Positions 1 to 13,217 of a stretch of 64,000 bases of DNA are shown piece by piece. The position numbers were made by a program, and so were the translations under genes. The stretch lies in assembly GCA_963693365.1 (NCBI GenBank), contig CAVNZM010000004.1:13702001-13766000 (forward strand). The letters run 5' to 3'. Every line of letters starts with the position of its first letter. Position 1 is the first letter of the stretch. The notes below the pieces were generated by a model, which was given only the letters and a program-made list of their open reading frames with translations, did not search any database and had not been told where the DNA came from. The DNA comes from Amoebidium appalachense. Taxonomy: Eukaryota; Ichthyosporea.

Positions 1-726
1 ACACCCACGGTGGGGGCTGCAGGTTGCGCAGGTGCTGGGCACAGGCCGTGCAGGTGAGGACATGGCAGGCAGACAGCGGCCCCTCTCCCAACAGTCCGTG
101 CACTCAAACACAGGCACGTGCTAGTGTGGTGTGCAAAAGGGAGAGGGGAGGGGGGAGGGGGGCGCGCGGGGGGGGGGGGGGGGGGGGAGGGGGGGGAGGG
201 GGGGGGGGGGGGGGTGCTGACTATGAGGTGTGCAGGGTTGGAACGGGACTTTGGGCGCATGCGTGTGGATGCCACAGACACACGCAGCTACACATCACAC
301 AACAGCATCGGCTCGGCAGAGAGATACTCTCCCCGCCACGGGTATCCTCCCCCCCCCAAACACACACACACACACAGCACCCCTTCCCCTATCCCCCAAC
401 ACACACACACACACACACAGCCACACACCCACACAAGCACCCGCCCACCCGTCCGCCCACTCTCCCACTCATCCACTCACCGCCACACCACAAAAAAAAA
501 AACGAAAAAGAAAGAAAAATGGTGGAATGATTAATGTGATAAACGTAAGACTAACCCACTACTATGGTACGTGCATAGAATCTGTCATCTCAGTTAAAAT
601 ATATACACTATGAGGATTGATTGTGTGTTACATAGACGGAGGTGGTGCTTGGGTGGTGGGTGTGGGGGGGTGAAGGGGTGAGTGGGTTGGTGGGGGGAGG
701 GGGGGGAGGGAGAGGGGGGGGGGGAA

Positions 727-758
<32 letters not shown>

Positions 759-2099
759 AATATGTAGATGTGTGTGCCCGCGTCTGTGTGTGTTGAAGGG
801 TGTGAGTGTGGGGTATGGGTGGCAGTTTGGGTGAGGGTGGCTGTGCCTGCGTGGGTGCGTGCATGTGACTGAGTGTATGCATGTGGTTGGTTGGGTGGGT
901 GTACCGTGTGTGCGTGCATGCATGCATGTGTCTGTTTGCATGCACACGTCTCTGTGCGTGTGAGGGTGAGTGTGGGTGTGCCTGTGAGCGTCGTGTGACA
1001 GCGTGTGCGTGTGTGTGAGGAGGGGGAGATAGGGGGGGGGAGGGAAAGGGGTTGTTATCATGTTGGGGTTTGCAAGCAATTTCTGATGTATGTGGTATAA
1101 GTCTAACTCCACACTGTACTTCACAGTGCACTTACAAGTATCTGGGGTGTGCCAATGATTACTTGTGTACGATGTATAGTGCCTGTGTGCTATGTATAGT
1201 GCCTGCGTGCTATGTATAGTGCCTGTGTGCTATTTATAGCGCTGACTGGGCATGGTGCTGCAGGGGGGATGGCTGGGAGGCCGACCGGGACTACGAGTCC
1301 AAGGATCTTCTCAAGGCCCGAGAGGCAGAGCTGGCATGGTGCCGTCAGGCAAGTGTCTGTGCATGTCTGAGTGACTGCATGCATGCCGTGTGTGCGTGTG
1401 TGCATGGGTGCAGGCAGAGGGCATGCGGGTGTGAGATCACCACATTGGCCTGGCATTGGCCTGGTGTCAGTGGTGTGTGTGTGTAGGGTGGTGGTTGGGT
1501 GGGGTGGGGGGGGGGGGGGGGGGGGGGGGGGGCAATGCTCGTTTGGCATGGCATGCACGTGCATACTCTTAGGTCACGCTGCTGACCAATCAACCTCTGT
1601 GCACAGCAACTGGCAGCCAAGGACAGTGAGATTAAGACGCTCAAGGACGACCTGAAAAGTGAGTCTGTGTGATGCCCCCCCCCCCCTTTTTTGCGGCAGT
1701 GGCACTGGTTCGGTTGCACCCCAAGGGTTTTATGTGTGCACCTGCTAGAGGAATGCAGGAGGGATGCATCTGCCTGGCTTTGTGTGTGCCTGTGCATGTG
1801 TTGTGTATGTTTGTGGTAGTGTTTCATGTGCTTAAGTTGCGTCGGGGTGTGTGTGTGTTCGGGGGAAGGGGGGGGGGGGGGGGATGTTTAATCGAATATT
1901 CATTTTGCCACCCACACACTTCACGCTATGCCCTCCCCCCTCCCCGGGCTACCCTGCACCCTACTACCCCAGCACGTCAGTCCCTGCGCTCAAAACAACA
2001 CAAAGAACACGCGGTGAATGTCTGCAACCACGTTCCTACTCATTCAGAAAGCAAAGTTAAATTGAATATGTCCCAAGCATGCCTCGAACAAATTTAGCT

Positions 2100-2162
<63 letters not shown>

Positions 2163-2219
2163 ACCCAGCCTGCCCCAAACACACACACACGGCATCACGC
2201 TTATGCTCACACTCAGTCT

Positions 2220-2295
<76 letters not shown>

Positions 2296-4047
2296 CACTT
2301 CCATAGACAGGCACACGCACACAAGCACACACACACACACACCCTGCCTACCCACCCACATTTTCGTTGTTCCCCACAACACACCTGAGCTGTGTGTTAC
2401 ATGGCTTCGCTTCGCTCAACCGATGCTACATATTGCAGACACACACATTTTCACAAGTCTTTAGCACGGGCCATGTGTGCACACTACAGTGCACTATACG
2501 CACACAAACGCACCTTGTGGATATTCACAGCACATTCCACACACACACACGTACGCTGTGCACGTGTGCCGAAGCTCATGATTTTTGGCCAATCAGATAC
2601 TGAGCGGCAATGGGAGGCACGGCGGCAGTATGTGCAGGCGCAGCTGGAGCAGGAGATGGAGCGGGGCAAGAAGCAGGATGAGGCCCTGGGGGAGGTGTGC
2701 GCATTCATATGCAGGCACACACACGTACTTATACACCTACATGGACACATGCACTCATGCACACATGCATACATCCATCCACACACGGGGGGGGAGGGGG
2801 AGGGGGAGGAGAGGGGGGAGGACATGCACTCGAGTGTAATGTTAGCCAGGAAAGCATTGATTTCAGTAGCGACAGGGGGAGCTTTTCGGAAGCGCGGTTG
2901 GCTGAGTTCCTGCCTATATCCTCGCTGCTTGCTGACTGCTCCAACGATACCCCCCGGCCCTTCTCACTACTTTGCTTGTGAGGTCTGATGGCTATTAGGA
3001 GGGCCGCCTTTGCTTGATTAAGACGAGCACCTCACCCATGTTCAAGTGAAGCAGTGTCTGAGTTCGGTTTCGTAGACAAGGTGAATGGGTCGAATTCGGG
3101 TACGTTGGATAGCTGACCCCTTTCAGAATGGGCCCTGCTTATGATTCATACTCGTGTGTGCACTTTCTCACATTGTTTGCATGTGATGTTTATCGTGAAT
3201 GTATTTCCTTATTCTGTAACGCATGCAAGCCTTCATACCCTGCTCCACATTCTTGCCCCCCTCCCCCCCCCCCCCCCCCCCACCGCCCAGGGGGGAAACA
3301 TGGCCATGTATGTACTTTATAGGGCTTCAACTAGTTCTGACTGTATTCTTTCAGTGGATGGCGACCAGCAGCAGGCAGGAGAAGGAGATCGAGCAGCTAC
3401 AGAGAGACCTGCAGCAGCACACAGAGAGGGCCCAGATGAGGCTGCAGACAGCTAAGCTAGTACGTGGCCAATCATCCTGGCACCAACTAGTGCACTAGAA
3501 CACTATGTCTTTGGAAACCAAGCAATGCCTTCAACCAATCATGCCATTGATCATGGCCAGGCATGCGTGGGGAATGGGTTGGTGTGTGGTGTGTGGGTGG
3601 GTGTGCCTTAAAGGTGACGTGTTTACAGGATAGTGTCCCTGTATGTGGAGGGAAAGCAGTGTGTGCACCCCCTGCCTCACTCCTCAATCCTCCCTCCCTC
3701 CCTTCCTCCCTCCTCTCCCCCCCCCCCCCCCCCCCCATCTCGCCCTCTCTTTCCCCCCCCTCCCCCCCACCACCATACTGACTGTGTGGGCCTACAGCGG
3801 CACAAGTGCCTTACGGACCTGCAGGGGCTGATCCAGTACTGTGCAAACAAGGCCAGGGGCCTGCACCCGGCAAACACGTCGGCACTACTGGACCTGGAGA
3901 CGAGCTTGGATACCGGTATGCCTGGCAGAACATATGCGCACACACGTGCATTCACTCACTCACTCACTCACTCACTCACACGATCGCACACTCACACACA
4001 CAACAGTAGGCACAACGAGGGTGGGTGGTGGTGGTGTGTGTTTGTGT

Positions 4048-4099
<52 letters not shown>

Positions 4100-4165
4100 G
4101 GAGAGAGAGGAAGTTGTAAAAGAAAATGAAAGAAAGTTGAAAGGAAGTGTTGGATGGAACAGTAT

Positions 4166-4205
<40 letters not shown>

Positions 4206-4380
4206 CAGTTTAGTAGGTGGTTGGTGCATATCTCTTTCACACACACACACACACACACTCACACCCTCCCCCTTCTCCTCCCAAGCCCCCACTCCCCCAA
4301 ACCACCTTCACACACGCCCACTCGCACGTATTTACACAAGCGAGCGCACACACACTCACACAAGCATCTCAGGATGGCTC

Positions 4381-4453
<73 letters not shown>

Positions 4454-4708
4454 GCTTAAACACACGCACACACACATGCACAAACGCACGCGCGCACACA
4501 CGCACATGCGCGCATCTCTATATGGCCTTGTTCCCGCCCCTCCCCCTCCCCCCTCCCCCCTCCCCCTCCCCCCGGCTCGCCTGAAGATGAGATCTGCCAA
4601 TGTTACATATCAAGTGTGGTAATCCATTTTGCATACGTGCATGATGGTTGGGTTGTGAACTTGTACATCCTACTCTGTACTACTCCTCCCCCTCCCCCCC
4701 CTCCCCCT

Positions 4709-4789
<81 letters not shown>

Positions 4790-5146
4790 CACGCACAGTG
4801 TGGCCCGCGTCAGGTTACCGGAATCATGAAACGAAACCGGGGTGGAGGAGGGGGGGGGGGGGGGGTTGGGAGGGGGGTTTGAGGGGAGGGAGGGATGTAG
4901 CAGGGTTGTGTTCGGGTGTTCCCACACAGGAGGGAAACACATGCCGGACACATGTGTCCTCTGTCTGTGCATACCGACTAACATGGGTTTATTGCAGGGC
5001 GCAGTGGCAGCATAGGCAATAGGGACGGGGAGGAGTGGGAGCTGGCACAGTACCAGGAGGCACACAGGAACATCGACAGGCTACGCGCTGTGGTGCAGGA
5101 TATGGGCCACGACAGTGAGGACGATATGGGTTGCCCCGTGCAGTAG
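1..5146 (+). CDS. coiled-coil protein, 3' part of a multi-exon gene
   Basis: Function not recognised. Exons supported by splice signals and continuous phase: 1264-1348, 1607-1658, 2597-2694, 3355-3459, 3798-3915 and 4998-5146 (TAG stop 5144-5146), giving 201 residues. A further exon at 1-53, open at the left edge and ending in a phase that fits, is tentative; no start codon is visible, so the gene begins outside the window. The first four firm exons encode Glu/Gln/Lys/Arg-rich heptad-like helix (WEADRDYESKDLLK; EIEQLQRDLQQH) typical of a coiled coil; the last two are less helical and end in an acidic segment (HDSEDDMGCPVQ). The intron after 1348 appears to use a GC donor (CAG|GCAAGT); the others are GT-AG. 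Introns carry long CA, poly-C and poly-G tracts, and the intron 2695-3354 holds a SINE-like copy. A cytoskeletal, centrosomal or vesicle-tether role is possible but unproven. Confidence 0.7.
2102..2157 (+). repeat. poly-C / poly-A junction tract
   Basis: About 30 C immediately followed by about 26 A. The same C-then-A architecture recurs at 4382-4452, 7253-7330 and 48374-48439, and in reverse (T then G) at 24606-24657, 33814-33850 and 35775 onward. Confidence 0.9.
2221..2294 (+). repeat. (CA)n microsatellite
   Basis: Uninterrupted dinucleotide array of about 37 units in an intron of the coiled-coil gene. Confidence 0.95.
2842..3283 (+). repeat. SINE-like element, full-length + copy with poly-C tail
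   Basis: About 440 bp starting GTTAGCCAGG and ending in an interrupted run of about 28 C. It aligns by eye over its whole length with the minus-strand copy at 23132-23542. The middle contains tRNA-like promoter words: TCTGAGTTCGGTTTCGT (A-box-like) and, about 30 bases later, GGTCGAATTCGGGTA (B-box-like, compare GGTTCRANNCC). It lies inside an intron of the coiled-coil gene. Non-autonomous retroposon is the likely identity; no partner LINE is visible. Confidence 0.6.
4710..4787 (+). repeat. (CA)n microsatellite
   Basis: About 39 CA units in the last intron of the coiled-coil gene, directly following a C/T-rich tract. Confidence 0.95.
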
Positions 5147-5855
5147 CAAGGGGGCTGCACGCACATATGGATATGGACAGTCACATGCAGATGCACACAC
5201 ACAAAAACCAGACGCACATGCAAGTACACACTGCACATGTACATAACCCCACACACCCCTACCTCCCAAGCACACACACGCTCACACGCTCACACTCTCA
5301 CACACACTTACACCGGCGATTCTAAGATAACCTTGTTGTGAGGGCTTGGAGGTACCCTCTTGGCTGATTGCATGCCTCAGTCAGAGGCGCCTCCTTGGTA
5401 TGAGGGTAGCCGGCTCAGTCAAGGTGTGCCAGAACACACAGTGTTGATATTAGTGCTATAGGGCTAGATTTGAATGTGCTTATATGGACAGCGGACTAGG
5501 ACTATTGATCCAGTGAGCGGATTCTATGCGACAGTGGTGTTATTTGTAAGGGCATGTGCGAATGTGTTTGGTTTTAAAGCCATTTTGTTGAACAACCTTT
5601 CTTTTGGTTATAGGGGGCTTTGTGTTCTTGTGAAGTCTGCATGAATGAAACGGTTAATGTGTAGGACCTAATAGTGCGAAATCGAATGTGCAGTTTAGTC
5701 AAGTCAATTTGTGAAGAAATATCACGGGCGTCTGAAAGCCTCGTGTTTCATGCACGTCGGTACACGGCGTGTTTGTTCCTTTGAATAATTCCTTTGAAGT
5801 CTGCCGGTTTTAGCTGCTTATGTAGCAAGGCAGAGCCGCAGGCATACGACAAAAT

Positions 5856-5861
5856 AATAAA
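5856..5861 (+). terminator. candidate polyadenylation signal AATAAA
   Basis: Canonical AATAAA about 710 bases after the stop codon of the coiled-coil gene, followed by AT-rich, GT-containing sequence. It would give a long 3' UTR. No transcript evidence. Confidence 0.35.
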
Positions 5862-6243
5862 GAGAGTTTGTATGTGGTCCGTGACCATATCATTGGGAAT
5901 TTGTAACGAATGTGTTGTGCACAGTATGTATTATGATTGGTTGTTGAGCTGATATTTAGGTGCCACAGTACATCTGCCATTCATAAATTTTATCACTAGG
6001 GGTAGATGGTTGTACATGTTTATGCCGTTTTCGAGTTCTCAGTACACGCATATCAGCCTTTGAGTTTTGATGTGTAGTGGCACAAAGTACATGCATATAA
6101 TGCAGCATACAGGAATATGGAAGCTCTGCTCAGCTAAATACTGTAACAAGTACCTAGTGTGCATGCATGGGTTGCCTCTTGAATCGTAATCGGTTTGCCA
6201 CTCGTATGCACTTTTGTCTTTTTTCATTCTTTTTTTCTTCTTT

Positions 6244-6296
6244 TGTGGTGGTGGTGGTGGTGGTGGTGGTGGTGGTGGTGGTGGTGGTGGTGGTGG

Positions 6297-6350
<54 letters not shown>
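6244..6350 (+). repeat. (TGG)n followed by poly-G
   Basis: About 17 TGG/GTG triplets merge into a run of about 50 G. The same composite occurs at 33615-33685. Confidence 0.9.
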
Positions 6351-6351
<1 letters not shown>

Positions 6352-6684
6352 GGGGGGCCACTCGGTACGGTGTGATATATATAGCTACACATGCAAAATG
6401 CGGCATGTAGGAGGATTGCCAAATTTAAGTTATAGGCCTAATGGATTCGATAGTACCAACTAATATGTAAGAGGGTTCGGTGAATTTGGATTCCGGGAGA
6501 GCGCTATTCTAGTTCACACCAGTACTGGCACTGTCAGCTAGTATTCGAGATTTTGTTAATCTTTAATTCTCTTTCCCCCCCTCACTTTATAATAATATAT
6601 ACAAGCCGGCATTAATACCAATGCCGGTACTACGGACCATGATACTGTAACACGTACGTGCACATTCAGTGGTACGCATGTGCA

Positions 6685-6719
<35 letters not shown>

Positions 6720-6812
6720 GCACATCCTTGCGTAAGGACACGTGTACACACAATGTGACAGCCGCACACACACACACACACTGTGACACACACACGCGTA
6801 CACACACACTGT

Positions 6813-6876
<64 letters not shown>

Positions 6877-7281
6877 CAAACAAACTTGGAACCCGGACGT
6901 GTGTACATGTACACACACAGTGGGAGCGAGAAGTACTTATTACATTTTATTTTGAAGTCACTGTGTATTACAAAAGTGGGGGGAGACCTGAAGCTCTCCA
7001 CTTGCGAGGCTGGAGCAATAACCCTGGGCTAAGTGTGTGCAGGAACTAGTATCGGAGATTTGGGTGGTAAGTTACTGCCGTGCTAATATAGCTCAAATTG
7101 GCACCATCTATTTATTTGCAACCCAATAACATTATAGTAGGCTATAGAGTACAGTCTGTGCTTAATGGAGGACAATAGTTTAAGTGCAACAACAAAAAAA
7201 CACTAGTCTTTGCCCAGATTATGTTCCTTAGAACCTCAGGGATACTATTCTTACCCCCCCCCCCCCCCTCCCTCCCTCCCC

Positions 7282-7334
<53 letters not shown>

Positions 7335-7845
7335 AGGAACATGTACATATGTGCACGTCGGCTATACACAAATGTAGAGGTAGCACCAATACGTATGTAC
7401 AATATTTTCACACCTTTTAAGTCTCGGCACTCTTTTCTCTCTTTAAAGTTTGCCCAGTGAGTCCAGCTGTCTCTAATACCCTTTCTCGCAATTGCTCCCT
7501 CCCTCCCTCCCTTTACGCCAACACACAGGTACATGCTAATGTGCACTAACACGTGTACACAGGCGCCTTGACAGACACGCACACACACACGTGCACGACA
7601 TTGAAAATACTGTACACAAACACGAAATCATACTACTATATTATAATTATTTAAAACATGTGTCCGTGTGCACGCGGCAGTTATATCTAATCTAATTAGG
7701 CACTAACTGAGTAACTGAGATCTTGACACTGTATGTCCAAACACACACAGACGGACATGCCCGCACCCGCACACACACACCCACAATTTTGTAACCAAAC
7801 GTACACAACGTGACATGAACAGGTGCCACACATAACCAACCATAA

Positions 7846-7909
<64 letters not shown>

Positions 7910-8236
7910 CACACATACAAACACACACACACACACAACCACACATACAAACACACACTCACACACGCGCAAGCTTGGCACACAGACACACACAACGTAC
8001 ACACACACACACGTGGCTCACACACTCCGTCACACACACACAGATACACTGCCAGACACGCGCACTCCCATGTCGCTTCACATCGCATCAAACTTCATTT
8101 GGAACGAAACTGCACACGGAAGAAGTTGAAGTTCAGTGAAGCCCGGAGAAGGCTGAGAGAGTGCAAATGGTGCACGTGTTGGTGATCACGGGATACGGAA
8201 ATCCGCGTCGGTCCCAGCTGGTGATGTGCGTCGCAC

Positions 8237-8378
<142 letters not shown>

Positions 8379-8989
8379 ACGTGTGTATGTTTGAAGGGGA
8401 CCAATTGGGGGAGGGGGTGGGGGGGGGGGGGAGGGGGAGGGATTCGAACCCGGACCCACTGTCACTTGCAACGGTCACGTACATACTACTATCTCCCCCC
8501 CTCCCCATGTCTAATGTTATTTTTGGGGGAGGGGTTGGTAGTACCGTAACTACCGGGGGGGGGGGGGGGGGGGGGGAGGGGGGGGGGGGGGGGAGGGGGG
8601 GGGAGAGAAGGGGGGGGGGAGCTGGGGGAACGGGGGGGGGGGGGGGGAGGGGGAAGGGAAGGGGGGGGGGAAAGGGAAGGGGGAGGGAAAGCCTTCTCCA
8701 TCCTTTCTCACTTCGCTTTAGTGATCCTTCGACACTTCCCATCACAAAATCTGTGTTCATGTATGCAAGTACAGCATGCGCAGTTCGGCTGATCGTGACA
8801 GAATCGTGCGAGGTAGGCGATGCTCGGGTCATCATGAGCTGAAGTGGATTTCTCAGCCAAGGCCCCCTACTCTGTCAGAGCCTCGGAAATCGAGACTCGG
8901 GACCTCTGTCTGTACGACGGGCAACACGCACGCTCACCTGCAGCTGCAGTTGACGACGTTTTTTTTCCGTGACATTCTGGTGTGATTTG

Positions 8990-9033
8990 CCGGACGACGT
9001 AGTAGCCAGATCTGTGGTGCACTTTAGCCACCC
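8990..9033 (+). repeat. 44-bp dispersed repeat, + copy
   Basis: Matches the reverse complement of 13610-13653 with one mismatch. Both copies are open in the frame reading PDDVVARSVVHF, but neither extends into a recognisable protein. Flanks do not match, so these are two fragments of a dispersed family rather than ends of one proven element. Confidence 0.7.
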
Positions 9034-11174
9034 AAGGGGGATCCTGGCAAACAGGGGTTATGCAAAAAAAAGAGAGGAAAAAAACGAAGACATCGGGCCC
9101 CGCAGTTCATTTGACGGGCTTGTGGGTATAGTAATTGGTGAGCGCGCGTTCTGGCGTTCGTGCATGACATGTGCGATACGCGTACGGTGTCACGCTTGTG
9201 TTGTTCTGTCTGTCTGTAGACTCCTGTAACGTACATGTACCAGCCGCGTTGTGTCTGTATACGGTGTCGGTGTGACTGTGGGCACACATATGTTGTGTGC
9301 GTGTGTGTGCACGTGTGTGTGCACGTGTGGTGCAGTATCCTGTGTCTTTTTTTTTCTTGATGGGACGGTGGTTCAACGTATAAGAATTTCTGAAAATGTG
9401 CAGCTCAAGAGGTGAATCCCCACTTCATCTTTCACCGATTGCTCCCAAAAATAGAAAGCCATGACATCATTTTGCGTCACAAGAGCATTTCGATATCGGC
9501 GAAGAACCTGTGGCCAACCGTTCCACGGTCCTCGAGGATCAGGTAGTAGTGGATACAGGTTGCGTCCGCGTTTAAGGTCTTCCACCAGCAAGATCATGTC
9601 GACGGAAATTTTCCCAAAATCGTTAGGTTATGGGGACAGCCATTTTTTTAACACAATCTTAAAGTAATTAGTAGGTAGGATCCCCCCTAATTATCAAATT
9701 AAGATCGTAAGACACCCCTAAATCCCCTTACTAATTATACTTAAGACCATGTCCTCACCACTAGAAAATGGTGTCTGTGTGTGTGTCTGTGTGTGTGTCT
9801 GTGTGTGTGTGTGTGCTTATTAGTGTTTGCCGAAAGCCAAACGGACCCTTATAATGCCCACTTTTGACACGTGTATTTTGTTTTCATAACATATCGCAAT
9901 GATATCGATCAAAATTATCGTCACTGGTCAGTTCACGTTTGAGTGATTCTTTGTCACTCTGGGGCGTGCTGCAACTCTTGCATGCTACTATATGATTGGA
10001 TAAACACGCACCACCATACTGAGGGGTGCAGATCTTGCACATAACTTTTCCGCCGAGTGGTCCGTTCTTCCTGTAGATAAACTCAGAGTCTTTCTTTCTC
10101 TTCCAAAAAACGGTTCATTATTCTTTTTTAAGACCAATAGCAGTAACTATTTCCACGCCCAGAATCAGAGTTGCATCGCGCACTAAGTTAGCTCTTTGCC
10201 AATATTCTGTTCAACAGGAAATGAACATGTTAGTTGGCATGGTACAAGCTTCGCCCTGGCCGTGCAGAATGGCCATGCTAGGTTACCAAGAACGCACATT
10301 TCTGCCATGGCCAGCCTGTTCTTGGCACAGAACGATCCATTGGAAAAGACATAGGTGACAGGAGTCTTACTTGAGGCTCTTACGATCGGAGTTCCATTTG
10401 TTCCATTCACGGATCGCGAATGATGTGTGGAGAACTTCTGGAGCTTTCGCGACAACACCGTGAGACAAACGCACATAATACTTGCGCTCCTGGTCAGATA
10501 ATAACTAGTTGCATGCGAGGTCCATCGCAAGACGCAACTATGAATCAACTGAGGTTTTTTAGTAATCTAGAATGAAGACTATTGCCCTACTCCCCTAACC
10601 TGGAAGGGTTGGGAAAAAACCTGCCAGGTTGCCTGTGTACCTGTAAACAACTGTACACCTGAACTGTACATGTTTACTAAAGAATGTGATCTACTACCAC
10701 ACGATTCGTGCTTTGTCATGAATATCACATAAATATTATGTCCGCACCAATAGGACTCACTCTGACCTAGGAATTGAACCATATATGGTTCTTCAGCTGC
10801 ATACCACATAAACGAAGTGAACCAATAAGATGTTTGCATAAATAGGACAAAGGTCTGACTGGCTCGGACCGCACCAGAATCACGAATGGCATGTTGCCAC
10901 CCGCGCTGGCCGCGGATGAACCAATCCTGGGCCTTGATCCGAAACCTGGGGGCTATAAAACAAAGCCGTCCCAGTACGGGGATCACATCAGTGAAGTCTG
11001 AGACAGACTGAGTCGGCCCATAGTAAAAGCAACCTGGCCGCGTGTGCCTTTCTACCCGTTCTCTGTCTTTATTTTGATTCAGTTGTACTCTGCCTTATCC
11101 TAACTAGTCCAACTGTTTACAGTACCCTAATTTCTGTGGCAGTGCACATTGCGCGGCTCCGATGGCACACCTAA
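9034..11174. other. no supported gene; mixed unique sequence
   Basis: Several medium ORFs on the minus strand (for example 10183-10548) have no recognisable domain and no supporting signals. A TATA-like word (TATAAAA, 10954-10960) occurs on the plus strand with no clear ORF directly below it. Confidence 0.5.
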
Positions 11175-11175
11175 C

Positions 11176-11183
11176 TATAAAAA
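11176..11183 (+). promoter_or_regulatory. candidate TATA box
   Basis: TATAAAAA, 80 bases upstream of the ATG of the ORF at 11263. This spacing would leave a 5' UTR of about 50 bases, like that of the intronless gene at 56032. Confidence 0.4.
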
Positions 11184-11262
11184 GTGTTGTACGCACCGAT
11201 TGGGCTCAGTCTGCACGTCACCATAATTAGACTGGAAAGTGCACACGACGGACGTACGCAAA

Positions 11263-11733
11263 ATGGCCTTCAATGACCAACAACTGCGCCAGATGATAAA
11301 CAACAGCCGTGCGGTTGCCGAGCTGCGTGAACATTTTCGTCCCCTTGGGATCGTCCTTTTCTCGACCAACTGGCTGGTGCTACACTGCCTGTGGAAGGAG
11401 GGCGTGCCTGCCTGGGAGTTATTTCCCGAGTTGGACCGCGAGATGAGTGACAGTGAGCTGCGGTTCCACATGGACGACCAGTACGACAAGGAATGGGATG
11501 CCCTGGTCAAAAGCCATGCACCGGAGGCAGGGTCAGCCGAGGCTGCCGCGGACATTTTGAGGCAGTTGGAGTTCGAGCAACCCAACGTCCAGGGCACCCA
11601 TCCCTTTAATGACAGCAGGTGGCATTGCTGCGCCCCAACAAATCCCAACGGGGATCGGTGGGGCCGTCCCTGCCGCTGGGGTGTTGCTGCCCCAGGCGAT
11701 CGCTGCAGGCTGCATAGGAATACACAGTTCTAA
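11263..11733 (+). CDS. possible intronless gene, hypothetical 156-residue protein
   Basis: Not recognised. The first ATG (11263) opens a 156-codon frame with GC-rich codon use like the firm genes of the window. Residues 1-110 are mostly charged/amphipathic (MAFNDQQLRQMINNS; ELDREMSDSELRFHMDD) with a hydrophobic patch near residues 32-45, then a Trp/Cys/Arg/Pro-rich tail. A TATA-like box lies 80 bases upstream. It could be a single-exon gene, the first exon of a spliced gene, or part of a repeat. A minus-strand frame overlaps it but has poorer composition. Confidence 0.4.
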   Translation: MAFNDQQLRQMINNSRAVAELREHFRPLGIVLFSTNWLVLHCLWKEGVPAWELFPELDREMSDSELRFHMDDQYDKEWDALVKSHAPEAGSAEAAADILRQLEFEQPNVQGTHPFNDSRWHCCAPTNPNGDRWGRPCRWGVAAPGDRCRLHRNTQF

Positions 11734-11848
11734 CGACTTCCTTGATAATGGATGCCAACAATTGCACCCGTAACATGCGCACTCTGGCTCCAAGGCTATA
11801 CTAGTAAACACTACGCATGCATAGCCTGCTGGAGGGTTTCTTTCATCT

Positions 11849-11887
<39 letters not shown>

Positions 11888-13217
11888 TATTGGCATTATC
11901 GTGTGATCATACTTGAAGCTAGGCTGAACGGCCAACAATAATGGTCGAGTGGTCCGTCATTTATTTTGCTTTTAGAAAATATGGTTGGAACCCCTCGGCC
12001 GATACAGTATACTTCAAGTGTCAAATAGCATAGCTTTAAGGGCGCTCTATGTGATTGTCTGCATTTACTTACAAGCAATCGCGTAGTTTTAGATGATGGT
12101 AGTGAACTATGCTATTTACCTTAAACTTGAAGGGACCATAATAAACTTCGTGCAGTATCCACCTAGGTCCTTTTCACAATTGCCAATGTGCAATGCAGTG
12201 TAGTTTTCCAGTTACTCAATTTTGGAGTTGGCCTTTTGAATATGTCCTAGACTTTGACACAGGCATGCTGGGGACTAGGCATGCAAATGTGCAAGTGCGA
12301 ACGTGTGCAAATTCATAGGCGCACACACAAAATATGTGGTGCTGCACTACACACATGTATACATGCGAAATGTCATGCACACATAAGGAAGCAAACTTAC
12401 ACATGACGCGTACACAAGACACGTGCAAGCACAGAGACACGTTCAACACACTGATGCGCACATGTACATGCAGACCTATGCACACACTCGCAATTACAAC
12501 TCATGCAGATTAAACATGCACATACTCAGACACCTACAAAAGTGTGGTACAAAACAGACATATACACATGTGCGGCAGCATGCATGCCCGCCCATACATA
12601 TGCATGCATGCACAAAGGCACGTAGCAGGCATGGAGGCAGGCACATAGCAGTGTGCAAGAACACATGATTTATTTTGTGACACGCATCACACACACACAC
12701 ACCGCCTACACACAGACACACACAGACACATGCACACACGCACACGCGATTCATGCACCCACGTACACACACGTACTCACACTCTGCCACACACACACAC
12801 ACACACCCACACCTACCCACACACACACACAAACAACACAAACACATTCGACATACACCCCCACATACACCATGTACCCGGACACATATACCTGGTGCAC
12901 ATACACGTAGGCACATGTACACACATAGGTGTATGTTTACGTACACACACGCACACGAATGCACACGCGCGTACAGGCATGCTTAGGCACACAAATATCT
13001 GCACGCACACACGCGCAAACTCGGAGATTGTTGCGTGAGAGTTAGCAGTGTTGCACCCGCACCCACACCTGCATCCACACCCACACCTACACACATATTA
13101 CGTGAGCATGCACACAAAAACCCGTAGAAGAAACTAAGCGAAAAAAATTTCAATTTGGTTTTACTTTTTTTTATCTTATTTCTTCCCTCTCCTCATTCTT
13201 TTTCAACCTGGGGGAAC

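Noticed and set aside
8440-8480. tRNA-like B box on minus (GGGTTCGAATCCC) beside the long GT array
   Set aside because: No matching A box or acceptor stem could be folded and the T-stem has only three pairs; at best a tRNA or SINE remnant.
10183-10986. Minus-strand ORFs of 121 and 135 codons
   Set aside because: No recognisable domain, poor start context, and composition no different from non-coding frames nearby.
11575-11733. End of the 11263 ORF as a Cys/Trp domain
   Set aside because: The Cys/Trp/Arg-rich tail does not match a spaced zinc-binding pattern; may be read-through into non-coding sequence after an unseen splice donor.
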